64,000 nucleotides of DNA from Sphingobacterium thalpophilum (GCF_901482695.1 NZ_LR590484.1:4650001-4714000), one strand, 5' to 3'. Shown: positions 7,873 to 16,044, numbered from the stretch's first letter. Numbers and translations: made by a program. The notes: generated by a model not told the origin, from the sequence alone.

Positions 7873-8049
7873 TTCTTTACTGTTTTGAATTAAATTTTTT
7901 GATTTATTCGGCAATGAGAGGTGGTGCTGTTGTTTTGTTTCAATACCATTTTCAATGCTTGTATTCCTCATGCCTGACATTTTTTTTATTCGTGTAAAGA
8001 GTCGGTGTATGCTGTGTTTCGTTTCGGGAGCATGAAAGGTTAGTGTTTA

Positions 8050-8128
8050 GTAGGCACAAGGTTTTGGACAAAAAATACACCCAACGGGCTGGAGATTTTT
8101 TTCCAAACTTGCATGACCTTTTGCCTAC
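8050..8128. repeat. Long imperfect hairpin upstream of ardA
   Basis: GTAGGCACAAGGT (8050-8062) matches the complement of 8116-8128 at 12 of 13 positions. Inside it TTTGGA (8063-8068) pairs with TCCAAA (8102-8107), A- and T-runs oppose each other, and CCC-AAC-GGG forms a tip. The whole 79-base segment can fold as a single arm on a DNA or RNA strand. It fills much of the non-coding stretch between ardA and the 53-residue gene (7873-8530), which otherwise holds no gene I can support. Confidence 0.6.
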
Positions 8129-8269
8129 GTTAAGAACACGGACATACCTTTGCTCCATGAAACGTGAACAACAGGCATACTCGCTTTTAGGCGTAACCAA
8201 ACGTGGAAGTAATGAGGATAGCATTGCCGAAATGGTTTATCAAGAATTTAATGTTCGCCCGTACAGTAA

Positions 8270-8330
8270 CAGGTGATTGAAGTCTGGAGTGGAACAGCCC
8301 AACCTGTGGAACGACATCTTCAATCTCCTG
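8270..8330. repeat. Second inverted repeat in the ardA-recombinase gap
   Basis: CAGGTGATTGAAG (8270-8282) is complementary to 8318-8330 at 12 of 13 positions, with a small inner hairpin (ACAG/CTGT around CCCAAC). No T-run follows directly. Confidence 0.55.
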
Positions 8331-8354
8331 TTAACAATCATAGACATAAGCTCT

Positions 8355-8386
8355 TTTACGGTCAGTAGCGGAGCGAACGCCGTAAA
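8355..8386. repeat. Third inverted repeat in the ardA-recombinase gap
   Basis: TTTACGG (8355-8361) pairs with CCGTAAA (8380-8386). It is the last of three hairpins between 8050 and 8390 and lies 145 bases before the next gene. Confidence 0.5.
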
Positions 8387-8530
8387 TGTGCTTAGGTTAT
8401 TGTAACACTTTGAGCCAATCTAAGCCAAGTAATTCAACCCAAAGACACAATTCAATATCCACTCCATCAGTGTAATAAGTTTGTCTGTACGGATTAATCC
8501 GTGTGGTTAACAGGCAAAAATCAATTGAAA

Positions 8531-8692
8531 ATGGAGAAAGAAAAAGCGAACGATTTAACACCCGAAAGAGTGGTACAAATCTTGAAAAAGAAAGGAACAG
8601 AGGTCGATATAGAGGAAGCAAAAACCATCTTGGAGTTCGTCAAAAAGATAGCTCACATTGCAGTTAACCAGTATCTAAGAGGAAAACTTTAA
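8531..8692 (+). CDS. Small hypothetical protein upstream of the recombinase
   Basis: 53 residues, charged and predicted helical (NDLTPERVVQILKKKGTEVD, then an amphipathic helix EEAKTILEFVKKIAHIA). ATG 8531 is preferred over the upstream GTG-type extension at 8501. It ends 26 bases before the recombinase start and is probably co-transcribed with it. Short proteins of this kind recur next to recombinases in Bacteroidota ICEs; an accessory or directionality role is possible but unproven, and no DNA-binding motif is certain. Confidence 0.65.
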   Translation: MEKEKANDLTPERVVQILKKKGTEVDIEEAKTILEFVKKIAHIAVNQYLRGKL

Positions 8693-8718
8693 CCCAATGA
8701 ACAAGGAAAACTGTTGTG

Positions 8719-10317
8719 ATGAGAAAGGCAGATTTATACATACGTGTATCGACAGACGAGCAAGCGGACAAGGGATATTCGCAACGTGACCAAGAAGACC
8801 GATTAAGAAAATATTGTGAGATAAAAGGTATTCCGGTAAGGGGTGTTTACATAGAAGACCATTCGGCAAAATCTTTCAAGCGTCCAGAGTGGCAGAAATA
8901 TTTATCCAACCTACGCAAAACAAAGAACAACAAAGCGGGGTCAATAATATTATTTACCAAATGGGATAGGTTCAGTAGAAACGCAGGGGATGCCTATCAG
9001 ATGATTAACCAGTTACGGACACATGGCGTTGAGCCTGTTGCGATAGAACAGCCCTTAGACCTTACCATTCCCGAAAATAAAATCATGCTTGCATTCTATC
9101 TCGCTTCACCGGAAGTTGAGAACGACAGGCGTGCATTAAATGTCTTTCACGGAATGCGCAGGGCGAAAAAAGAGGGGCGGTATATGGGTACTGCTCCTTT
9201 GGGATATGTCAATAAGATAACTGAGGGCAAAAAGAAATTCATAGCACCGCATGACTTTGAAGCACCCATATTAAAATGGGCGTTTGAGCAAATCATTTCC
9301 AATAACTTCAATACCGAACAGATATGGAAAATGGTTCGGGAGAAAGCCGATGGAAAAGGTCGTTTCAGCAAAAATAACTTTTGGGTAGCCGTCCGAAACC
9401 CCTTGTACTGTGGCAAAATATTCATTTCTCCCTACAAAGAGGAAAAAGGATATTTTGTCAAAGGACAGCATGAGCCATTAATCAGCGAAAAGACGTTTGC
9501 GTATGTACAGGATATACTCGATGGGAGAAAGAGGGTTGTAAAGCCTAAAATCGTGGCTATGGACAATCTACCGCTTAGAGGGTTTATTAAGTGTCCTAAC
9601 CCCAATTGTAATAGGATGCTCACAGGAAGTGCCTCAAAGGGCAAGATGGGTAATTACTATTACTACTATCATTGTACTTCTTCCTGCGGAGTGCGGTTCA
9701 AAGCCGAAACCGCCAATGAGGCTTTCTTAAAACAGTTACGGTATATGTCGCCAAAAGAGGGTATGGTCGATGTTTTTATTGAAGCCTTTATAAAAGACTT
9801 CAATAACAAAACCAAAGCCCAAAACACGGAACGGGCAAATATCATAGGTGAGATTGATGTGTTGAATAAACGTTATCAAAATGCGCTTTTAAAAAATGCC
9901 GATGGAGAAATGGCAGATGACGATTTCCAAGAAGTAAAGAAATTGACCAAAGGAAAGATTGAGGTTTTGGAAAGAAGATTAAACGACTTGGCAATAGTCG
10001 GAACGGAGATAAAAGACTTGGTAGCATCCACCTTAAAAAAGGTCGCAAACATTGATAGACGCTATATAAACGGCGATATTGAGGAAAAAAGGCTTATAGT
10101 GAGTTCGATGTTCCCCGAATTTTTGGAATTTGACGGAACAAGACATCGAACTCCGAGACTAAATTCTGCGATTGCTCTTATTTATCAGAATAACAGCAAG
10201 TTACAGAGTAAAAAAAATGGGACAAGTCTATCATTTTTAGACTTGTCCCAAGAAGTGATCCCGCTGGGACTCGAACCCAGGACCCATACATTAAAAGTGT
10301 ATTGCTCTACCAGCTGA
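8719..10317 (+). CDS. Large serine recombinase (site-specific integrase of the ICE)
   Basis: About 532 residues. The N-terminal resolvase domain begins ADLYIRVSTDEQ, with the catalytic Ser11 in the YxRVS motif, and continues with FTKWDRFSRNAGD. Then come the recombinase domain (about 150-280), a zinc ribbon with four cysteines (about 292-324, CPNPNC and CTSSCG) and a coiled coil (about 365-435). These are the parts of large serine integrases that integrate and excise elements at att sites. ATG 8719 follows AAGGAAAA; a GTG at 8716 is less likely. The last about 35 codons read through the tRNA-Lys terminator and gene on the opposite strand, so the C-terminus and stop codon come from junction DNA. 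Confidence 0.92.
   Translation: MRKADLYIRVSTDEQADKGYSQRDQEDRLRKYCEIKGIPVRGVYIEDHSAKSFKRPEWQKYLSNLRKTKNNKAGSIILFTKWDRFSRNAGDAYQMINQLRTHGVEPVAIEQPLDLTIPENKIMLAFYLASPEVENDRRALNVFHGMRRAKKEGRYMGTAPLGYVNKITEGKKKFIAPHDFEAPILKWAFEQIISNNFNTEQIWKMVREKADGKGRFSKNNFWVAVRNPLYCGKIFISPYKEEKGYFVKGQHEPLISEKTFAYVQDILDGRKRVVKPKIVAMDNLPLRGFIKCPNPNCNRMLTGSASKGKMGNYYYYYHCTSSCGVRFKAETANEAFLKQLRYMSPKEGMVDVFIEAFIKDFNNKTKAQNTERANIIGEIDVLNKRYQNALLKNADGEMADDDFQEVKKLTKGKIEVLERRLNDLAIVGTEIKDLVASTLKKVANIDRRYINGDIEEKRLIVSSMFPEFLEFDGTRHRTPRLNSAIALIYQNNSKLQSKKNGTSLSFLDLSQEVIPLGLEPRTHTLKVYCSTS
10210..10250 (-). terminator. Terminator of tRNA-Lys
   Basis: A perfect 13-bp stem (10218-10230 with 10238-10250) followed on the minus strand by eight T residues, starting 6 bases after the tRNA 3' end. 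It lies inside the 3' part of the recombinase frame. Confidence 0.85.
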
Positions 10318-10328
10318 GCTACGGAATC
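10256..10328 (-). tRNA. tRNA-Lys (anticodon UUU)
   Basis: A 73-base cloverleaf read on the minus strand. The acceptor stem is GATTCCG/CGGGATC with one G-U pair, the D arm is GCTC/GAGC, the anticodon loop is CTTTTAA on an ATACA/TGTAT stem, and the T arm is CTGGG-TTCGAAT-CCCAG. The discriminator base is A and CCA is not encoded, which is normal for Bacteroidota. It marks the chromosomal side of the ICE junction, and the element lies on its 3' side, as expected for integration into a tRNA 3' end. Confidence 0.95.
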
Positions 10329-10369
10329 CTCCTTCTTTCTTGAACTGCTGTTCCTTGTTTGAAGTGACG

Positions 10370-10400
10370 CAAAAGTAGGGTTTTAATCCTGCCTATGCAA
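10370..10400 (-). promoter_or_regulatory. Promoter of tRNA-Lys
   Basis: On the minus strand TTG (10398-10400) and TACTTTTG (10370-10377) are separated by 20 bases, a good match to the Bacteroidota -33/-7 promoter, about 42 bases before the mature tRNA 5' end. Confidence 0.7.
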
Positions 10401-10459
10401 GTAATTGAGTCTATTAATCGCTTCGTTAACCTTAAAAAGCTGATTTTAAGCTTGAAAAA

Positions 10460-12379
10460 TTAACGTTCTTCCAGTTCCATAATTTCGTCAGCAAGTTGTT
10501 CCCACTGTTTCTGGAATTGTGCCAATTCAGCCTTTGCCGAATTATAGGCCCGAGTGGTTTCCTGTAGCTTAATGGCATCTGAGTAAACGGCTTCATCCGC
10601 CAGCTTCAATTCGAGTTCCTTGACGACTGCCTCCCGATCTTCGACCTTTTGCTCCAAAGCGGCCAATTCCTTATTCTTTTTGCTGAGCAAGCGTGTTTTA
10701 TCTTCTGTGGGCTCTTGTTTTTCTTTCTTGGGCTTGACTTCCTCCCTGATTTTTTTTTCGGCTTTGATCGGAGATGCTATCGCACGTCTCGCTGCCCATT
10801 CTTCATATTCCTGATAAGTACCCGGATACTCTTTGATCTGTTTATCTTCAATATACCAAATTTTGTTTGCGACATTATCCAGGAAATAACGGTCGTGGGA
10901 AACGACAATAAAGGTTCCTTCAAACTGCTGAAGTGCCTGTATCAATATATTGACCGACTGCATGTCCAGGTGGTTCGTTGGCTCATCGAGCGCCAGAAAA
11001 TTCGCGTCAGCTGTGAGGGCTTTCGCCAGCGCAACCCGGGATTTCTCTCCTCCGGATAAAACTTTGATCTTCTTGAAGACATCGTCACCGGTGAACAGGA
11101 AACAACCTAAAATGGACCGCAATTCGGTTTCAGTATGTTTTGGCGCAAAAGCCTGAAGTTCTGCGAGGATAGAATTCTCCAGGTGTAATGCTTCCAGCTG
11201 GTGTTGCGCAAAGAAGGTCTGTGATACATTATGGCCATGCTCTGCTTTTCCGTCAAACTGATCATCAGTTCCAGCAACAATGCGCAATAATGTAGATTTA
11301 CCTTTTCCGTTGGCCCCGATCAATGCAATTTTATCGCCTTTTTCAATAATGGCAGACGTATTTTTCAATATTTCCAGGTTTGGATAGGACTTAGAAATAT
11401 TATCCAATGTGACCACGTGGCGGCCTGAGGGTTTTGAAAACTTGAAGCTAAAGTTGACTGTTGGATTATCGTCATCTACATCTTCGATCCTTTCCATTCG
11501 GTCCAATGCCTTGATCCGGGATTGCGCCATTTTTGCTTTGGACGCCTTGGCGCGAAAACGTTCGATCAGCCGCTCTTCTTGCTTGATTTTGGCCTGCTGA
11601 TTTTTAAACTGATTGGCCTGCAGTTCATTTCTGAGCTCCTTTTCCTCGAGATAATAGCTGTAATTACCCGAATAGAGTGTTAGTTTTCCTTTGCGGGATT
11701 CTACCGTTTTTTTGATGATCCGGTCAAGGAAATACCTATCGTGGGACACGATGACGATGGCGCCGTCAAATGCCTGTAAGTAGCTTTCAAGCCATTTGAT
11801 TGAAGGCAGATCCATATGGTTGGTAGGCTCGTCCAATAGCAGGATATCAGGTGCCTGCAATAGGATTCGCGCAAGCATAACACGCATGCGCCAGCCTCCT
11901 GAGAAGGTCGCAAGGGGGCGTTTTTGTTCTTCCTCCGAGAAACCCAGACCAGCAAGTATTTCGTGGGCTTTGAATTCCAGATTGTATCCGTCCAAGGCTT
12001 CAAATTCCAGCTGTTTATCACTTAGTTTGTTCAGAATTTCATCGGAATAATCGGTCTCCAGCTTACGAAGTAAGTCTTCGATCTCAGTATGTAACTGATT
12101 CTGGCGCTCAAATGCTTCCATCGCGACATGCAAAATGCTTTTGTCAGAATGGTAAGACAATAGGTCCTGATTGAGATAGCCGATCTTGAGATCTTTGGCC
12201 ATGGAAATTGTGCCGGAAGTAGGGGTGTACTGTCCAACGATCAGCCGCAATAACGTCGATTTGCCTGCTCCATTGGCCCCGATTAAACCGACTTTGTCGC
12301 CCGGCTTGATATGCCAGTTGGCCTCATCATAAAGTGAACGAGATCCTATTTCAAACGTTAAATTATTTATTGATATCAT
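10460..12379 (-). CDS. ABC-F family ATPase
   Basis: 639 residues with two ABC ATPase cassettes and no membrane segments. Cassette 1 has GANGAGKST (34-42), a SGGWRMR signature and LLLDEPTNH; cassette 2 has GANGKGKST, LSGGEKSR and LALDEPTNH. A charged linker and a C-terminal coiled coil (about 545-639) complete the ABC-F layout. Members act on ribosomes (EttA/Uup/YheS types) as translation factors or as target-protection resistance proteins. The long C-terminal coiled coil is nearest to Uup/YheS-like proteins; no resistance-type feature is evident. It is divergent from pyrD across 60 bases. Confidence 0.93.
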   Translation of the reverse strand: MISINNLTFEIGSRSLYDEANWHIKPGDKVGLIGANGAGKSTLLRLIVGQYTPTSGTISMAKDLKIGYLNQDLLSYHSDKSILHVAMEAFERQNQLHTEIEDLLRKLETDYSDEILNKLSDKQLEFEALDGYNLEFKAHEILAGLGFSEEEQKRPLATFSGGWRMRVMLARILLQAPDILLLDEPTNHMDLPSIKWLESYLQAFDGAIVIVSHDRYFLDRIIKKTVESRKGKLTLYSGNYSYYLEEKELRNELQANQFKNQQAKIKQEERLIERFRAKASKAKMAQSRIKALDRMERIEDVDDDNPTVNFSFKFSKPSGRHVVTLDNISKSYPNLEILKNTSAIIEKGDKIALIGANGKGKSTLLRIVAGTDDQFDGKAEHGHNVSQTFFAQHQLEALHLENSILAELQAFAPKHTETELRSILGCFLFTGDDVFKKIKVLSGGEKSRVALAKALTADANFLALDEPTNHLDMQSVNILIQALQQFEGTFIVVSHDRYFLDNVANKIWYIEDKQIKEYPGTYQEYEEWAARRAIASPIKAEKKIREEVKPKKEKQEPTEDKTRLLSKKNKELAALEQKVEDREAVVKELELKLADEAVYSDAIKLQETTRAYNSAKAELAQFQKQWEQLADEIMELEER

Positions 12380-12388
12380 TTCAACTGC

Positions 12389-12404
12389 AAAAGTACAAAA
12401 GTAA
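12389..12404 (-). promoter_or_regulatory. Two tandem -7 boxes for the ABC-F gene
   Basis: TACTTTTG occurs twice back to back on the minus strand (12389-12396 and 12397-12404), each matching TAnnTTTG, just upstream of the ABC-F start. I see no clear -33 partner. Confidence 0.4.
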
Positions 12405-12426
12405 TGAATATTTCTTCTTGTTTGAG

Positions 12427-12434
12427 TAACTTTG
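12427..12434 (+). promoter_or_regulatory. -7 element of pyrD
   Basis: TAACTTTG matches TAnnTTTG and ends only 5 bases before the pyrD ATG at 12440. If it is used, the transcript has almost no leader. Confidence 0.4.
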
Positions 12435-12439
12435 CGATT

Positions 12440-13474
12440 ATGTATAAATTAGTCAAACCTATATTCTTTACCATGAATCCCGAAACGGCGCATCATAAGG
12501 TGACCAGCGGGTTGAATGTTTTCTCAAAAATCTGGGGTGCAAAGCAGCTGCTGAACGCATTCTTCACAGTCGAAGATCCCCGTCTGGAACGTGAAGTTTT
12601 CGGCCTAAGGTTTAAAAATCCTGTAGGCTTGGCTGCTGGCTTTGATAAAAATGCTGAGTATATATCGGATATGGCTAATTTAGGATTTGGTTTTATCGAA
12701 ATAGGTACCGTAACACCAAAACCCCAGCCCGGAAATGATAAACCGCGTATGTTTCGCCTCGTATCAGACGAAGCCTTAATCAACCGGATGGGCTTCAATA
12801 ACCAAGGGGCGGACGTTGCCGCCAACAGATTAAAAAATCTGAAAGACCGGAAGAGGCTTCTGATCGGCGGCAATATCGGGAAGAATAAGGTCACACCAAA
12901 TGAAGAAGCGGTGAACGACTATATTTATTGTTTCAATGCGCTATTTGATCAGGTAGATTATTTTGTTGTCAACGTTAGTTCTCCAAATACTCCAGGCTTG
13001 CGTGATTTACAGGAAAAAGAGCCGCTCAAAAACATCTTAAACACTTTGCAGGAGTTAAACAACACAAAAATTGCACCTAAGCCTATTTTGCTTAAAATTG
13101 CGCCGGATCTAACTGATAGTCAGCTCGATGATATCGTTGAAATTGTGTTGGAGACAAAGATTGCAGGTGTAATTGCTACCAATACCACAATCTCCAGGGA
13201 CGGGCTGAAAAGCCCGGTAGCGTTGACGCAGGAAGCGGGTGGCGTTAGTGGACGGCCACTGACCAAGCGTTCTACGGAAGTTATCCGTTATTTGAGCGAC
13301 AAATCCAATAGGGCTTTTCCAATCATCGGAGTCGGCGGAATCCATTCGGCCAAAGATGCCATCGAAAAACTGGATGCGGGCGCTAGCCTCATACAGGTTT
13401 ATACAGGATTTATTTATGAAGGGCCCGGACTGGTCGCCAATATCTGTAAAGGAATATTGCAGGCAGGACGATAA
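12440..13474 (+). CDS. pyrD: Quinone-dependent dihydroorotate dehydrogenase (class 2)
   Basis: 344 residues. It oxidises dihydroorotate to orotate in pyrimidine synthesis, passing electrons to the quinone pool at the membrane. The N-terminal helices (MYKLVKPIFFTMNPETAHH) are the membrane-binding part of class 2 enzymes. FMN-site motifs include GLAAGFDKN, NRMGFNNQG and VNVSSPNTPGLR, where the serine is the class 2 catalytic base, and GVGGI with YTGFIYEGP at the end. The start at 12440 aligns with other PyrD proteins; an upstream in-frame ATG at 12404 adds 12 residues that do not fit. Its stop overlaps the next start by one base (TAATG). Confidence 0.95.
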   Translation: MYKLVKPIFFTMNPETAHHKVTSGLNVFSKIWGAKQLLNAFFTVEDPRLEREVFGLRFKNPVGLAAGFDKNAEYISDMANLGFGFIEIGTVTPKPQPGNDKPRMFRLVSDEALINRMGFNNQGADVAANRLKNLKDRKRLLIGGNIGKNKVTPNEEAVNDYIYCFNALFDQVDYFVVNVSSPNTPGLRDLQEKEPLKNILNTLQELNNTKIAPKPILLKIAPDLTDSQLDDIVEIVLETKIAGVIATNTTISRDGLKSPVALTQEAGGVSGRPLTKRSTEVIRYLSDKSNRAFPIIGVGGIHSAKDAIEKLDAGASLIQVYTGFIYEGPGLVANICKGILQAGR

Positions 13475-14253
13475 TGGCAGCAGATTTTAACCTGAAGGAT
13501 TTTTTGGATAAGAAGGTGGAGCAATACAACCAACCTGCTTTTATCCCCAATGATCCCATATGTATTCCGCATCAGTTTTCCCGCAGACAGGATATCGAAA
13601 TCATGGGCTTCTTGGCTTCGATTATGGCTTGGGGCCAGCGAAAAACCATTATCAACAAATGCAATGAGTTAGTGGGACGCATGGACGGCGCACCTTACGA
13701 CTTTGTGATCAATCATCAAGAGCAGGACCTGAAAACGTTGCTCGGTTTCCGGCACCGTACGTTTAATGATACTGACATTCTGTATTTTATCGCATTCTTT
13801 AAAGCCCATTATAGCCGTTTTGACTCGCTGGATGACGCTTTTTTGGTAGGACAGGAGACAAGTATCGAAATTAATCTTGAACAGGCACTTAACTCCTTTA
13901 AAGATTATTTCTTTTCTCTGCCTGATTATCCGCTGCGCACGCGTAAACATATCAGCAGTCCTGCACAGAAGTCTACAGTCAAGCGTATCAATATGTTTTT
14001 GCGCTGGATGGTACGGAAGGACAAAAACGGTGTGGATTTTGGTTTGTGGAACCGTCTTTCACCGAAGGATCTGATCTGTCCATGTGACGTACATGTAGAA
14101 CGCGTTGCCCGCAAATTTGGGCTGATCACCCTGGACAAGGTGAACTGGAAGACCGCATTGGAACTGACTGAGAATCTGCGGCTGCTCGATAGGGATGACC
14201 CGGTGAAGTATGATTTTGCACTCTTCGGTCTGGGGGTAGAAAAAGAACTGTAA
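13474..14253 (+). CDS. TIGR02757 family protein (DUF2400)
   Basis: 259 residues, matching the TIGR02757/DUF2400 family common in Bacteroidota, with recognisable parts DIEIMGFLASIMAWGQRKTIINK and RKHISSPAQKSTVKRINMFLRWMVRKD. The helical fold and the KRINMFLRWMVR segment recall the helix-hairpin-helix DNA glycosylase superfamily, but no substrate is known. The ATG overlaps the pyrD stop, so the two are translationally coupled; a bidirectional terminator follows. Confidence 0.88.
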   Translation: MAADFNLKDFLDKKVEQYNQPAFIPNDPICIPHQFSRRQDIEIMGFLASIMAWGQRKTIINKCNELVGRMDGAPYDFVINHQEQDLKTLLGFRHRTFNDTDILYFIAFFKAHYSRFDSLDDAFLVGQETSIEINLEQALNSFKDYFFSLPDYPLRTRKHISSPAQKSTVKRINMFLRWMVRKDKNGVDFGLWNRLSPKDLICPCDVHVERVARKFGLITLDKVNWKTALELTENLRLLDRDDPVKYDFALFGLGVEKEL

Positions 14254-14266
14254 GGTATAAGACATT

Positions 14267-14302
14267 AAAAAAATCCCGTATGAAGGCATACGGGATTTTT
14301 TT
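14267..14302. terminator. Bidirectional terminator between the TIGR02757 gene and gapA
   Basis: ATCCCGTAT and ATACGGGAT pair around GAAGGC, with A-runs and T-runs on the two sides, between two convergent genes. Confidence 0.85.
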
Positions 14303-15308
14303 ATCGTATTTCGTCAATCTTCATCAGTAAATCCACCAAGCGGTTGGAGTAACCAAATTCATTATCGTACCAGCCTACAACTTTTACGAGCCCGCCGACA
14401 ATTGAAGTCAGCTGTGCATCAAAAATACAGGAGTAAGGATTGTTGATGATATCTACAGAAACAATCGGATCCTCTGTATAATAAAGCACTTGCTTCAATT
14501 CATTTTCTGAAGCAGTCTTAAAAGCTTTATTAATCTCTTCGACGCTAGTTTCCTTCTCCAGGGTACAGGTAAAATCTGTCAACGATCCATTTAATACCGG
14601 GACCCGGATACCGGCTCCTCCGAGTTTGTTTTGTAAATGTGGAAAGACGTTGGTAATCGCCTTTGCCGCACCTGTGGTTGTCGGAATAATAGCTGCGGAT
14701 GCAGCACGCGCGCGGCGTAAATCTTTATGTGGAGCATCATGTAGATTCTGATCTCCGGTCATCGAGTGAACTGTGGTGATGTACCCGTCTTTTATTGTCC
14801 AATGGTCGTCTAGTATTTTGACCAGCGGTGCGACATTGTTGGTCGTACATGAGGCATTGGAAAGAATAGGCGCGGAGAGGTCTATTTCCTGATCGTTGAT
14901 ACCAAGGACAACTGTAGGAATGTCCCTATCTGTCGGTGGGGCTGAGATGATGACCTGTTTCGCTCCTGCATCGAGGTGACGGGACGCTTTTTCCCGACCC
15001 GTGAAATGACCTGTCGATTCGATAATGACATCGATATTCAGGGACTTCCAGGGAAGTAGCGCCGGATCCCTTTCGTTAAGGACCAGAATGGCTTGTCCGT
15101 CCACGATAATGTGATTGTCATCATGGCTGACATCACCAGAAAAAGGGCCGTGTACGGAATCGTATTTAAATAAATGGGCTAAGGTTTCTGTATCGGTCAG
15201 GTCGTTGATAGCCACTACACGTAGCTGGTCCGACGCTTTCCGTAGCGAAATGTTGCGCAGCGTGTTTCTGCCTATCCGGCCAAATCCGTTTATCGCGATG
15301 TTGAGCAT
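14301..15308 (-). CDS. gapA: Type I glyceraldehyde-3-phosphate dehydrogenase
   Basis: 335 residues, normal for the family. It converts glyceraldehyde 3-phosphate with NAD and phosphate to 1,3-bisphosphoglycerate in glycolysis. The Rossmann motif INGFGRIGR (7-15) and the catalytic ASCTTN with Cys154 are intact, as are HSMTGDQ, the GAAKAITNVFP region and WYDNEFGYSNR near the end. NAD preference is suggested by Asp36 in AINDLTD. The upstream lipoprotein gene begins 5 bases before 15314 on the same strand, so the two probably form one transcript. Confidence 0.95.
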   Translation of the reverse strand: MLNIAINGFGRIGRNTLRNISLRKASDQLRVVAINDLTDTETLAHLFKYDSVHGPFSGDVSHDDNHIIVDGQAILVLNERDPALLPWKSLNIDVIIESTGHFTGREKASRHLDAGAKQVIISAPPTDRDIPTVVLGINDQEIDLSAPILSNASCTTNNVAPLVKILDDHWTIKDGYITTVHSMTGDQNLHDAPHKDLRRARAASAAIIPTTTGAAKAITNVFPHLQNKLGGAGIRVPVLNGSLTDFTCTLEKETSVEEINKAFKTASENELKQVLYYTEDPIVSVDIINNPYSCIFDAQLTSIVGGLVKVVGWYDNEFGYSNRLVDLLMKIDEIR

Positions 15309-15313
15309 GGCGG

Positions 15314-15934
15314 CTATTTATGAAACTGAGCGATTGCTTCGTTAATATTTTTTTCCCCTTCCCAGTGTGCTTTCAATTTTCCGTCAGCACCATAAACATA
15401 GTTGGCCGGAAACTGTGACGGCACATGGATGCTCTGAATGAATGTTTGATCTTTGTCAATCAGCACTTCGACGTTTGACGATTTGGATAATTTTGGAGCA
15501 AAGGAGTCGAAAAAGCCTAATACCAATGCCGGATCGTTCATGGAGATGTAGAAGATATTGATGTCTTTGAGGCGCTCGATATTTTTCTCCAGTTCAGCAG
15601 CTTCATGCTGGCAATGGCTACATCCGGGATCGAATAGGATAAATATGGTGTTTTTATCTTTCGCCAGATTTTCGTTGGTCACCCGTATGCCTGAGCGGAG
15701 CTGATAGAAAGCAAAGTTAGGGAGAATCGCTGCCGGGCCCGAGGACGGCGTTGACGAAGTCTGTCCATGGTCATGGTCTGCATGGTCGTGTCCGGTATGG
15801 TCATGATCTCCCGAACTACTTTCCTGCGCCGTACCAGACGCAGTATCCTGCTTTTGGCTTCCCGCGTTGTTACATGAATAAAGCATACCCGCCGTAAGCG
15901 CAGCGGTTAATCCTAAAATTATTTTTTTGTTCAT
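15314..15934 (-). CDS. Thioredoxin-fold lipoprotein with His/Asp-rich linker
   Basis: 206 residues. A lipoprotein signal ends in LYSC (Cys21). Residues 43-57 are a His/Asp-rich segment (DHDHTGHDHADHDHG) that could bind zinc, nickel or copper. The thioredoxin-like domain has the redox pair CSHC (Cys105, Cys108) in FDPGCSHCQ and the cis-proline region VPSQFPANY, as in TlpA/AhpC-TSA proteins. It should sit in the periplasm or on the inner face of the outer membrane as a thiol reductant. The substrate is unknown; the metal-binding linker points to metalloprotein or copper-site work, which is inference. gapA follows after 5 bases. Confidence 0.85.
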   Translation of the reverse strand: MNKKIILGLTAALTAGMLYSCNNAGSQKQDTASGTAQESSSGDHDHTGHDHADHDHGQTSSTPSSGPAAILPNFAFYQLRSGIRVTNENLAKDKNTIFILFDPGCSHCQHEAAELEKNIERLKDINIFYISMNDPALVLGFFDSFAPKLSKSSNVEVLIDKDQTFIQSIHVPSQFPANYVYGADGKLKAHWEGEKNINEAIAQFHK

Positions 15935-16036
15935 AGACTACGTTTTGTTTTCATCCGTTTCGGGATTTAATTTTTATCAGCCTTGCATCAGTATTCTCCT
16001 GCAAAAAGCCGTTTCTTAGCTTGGCCGTTGGAAGCT

Positions 16037-16044
16037 CAAAACTA
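16037..16044 (-). promoter_or_regulatory. Candidate -7 element of the lipoprotein-gapA unit
   Basis: TAGTTTTG on the minus strand matches TAnnTTTG about 100 bases upstream of the lipoprotein start. No well-spaced -33 element is visible. Confidence 0.35.

Noticed and set aside
8043..8276. Plus-strand ORF of 77 codons in the ardA-recombinase gap
   Set aside because: It starts at GTG, overlaps the long hairpin, has no recognisable domain and its frame is probably a by-product of the inverted repeat. Its last 39 codons from ATG 8157 are not convincing either.
10252..10317. Recombinase C-terminus as a real conserved protein segment
   Set aside because: These residues are the translated complement of the tRNA-Lys gene, a familiar annotation artefact or junction effect, not a domain.
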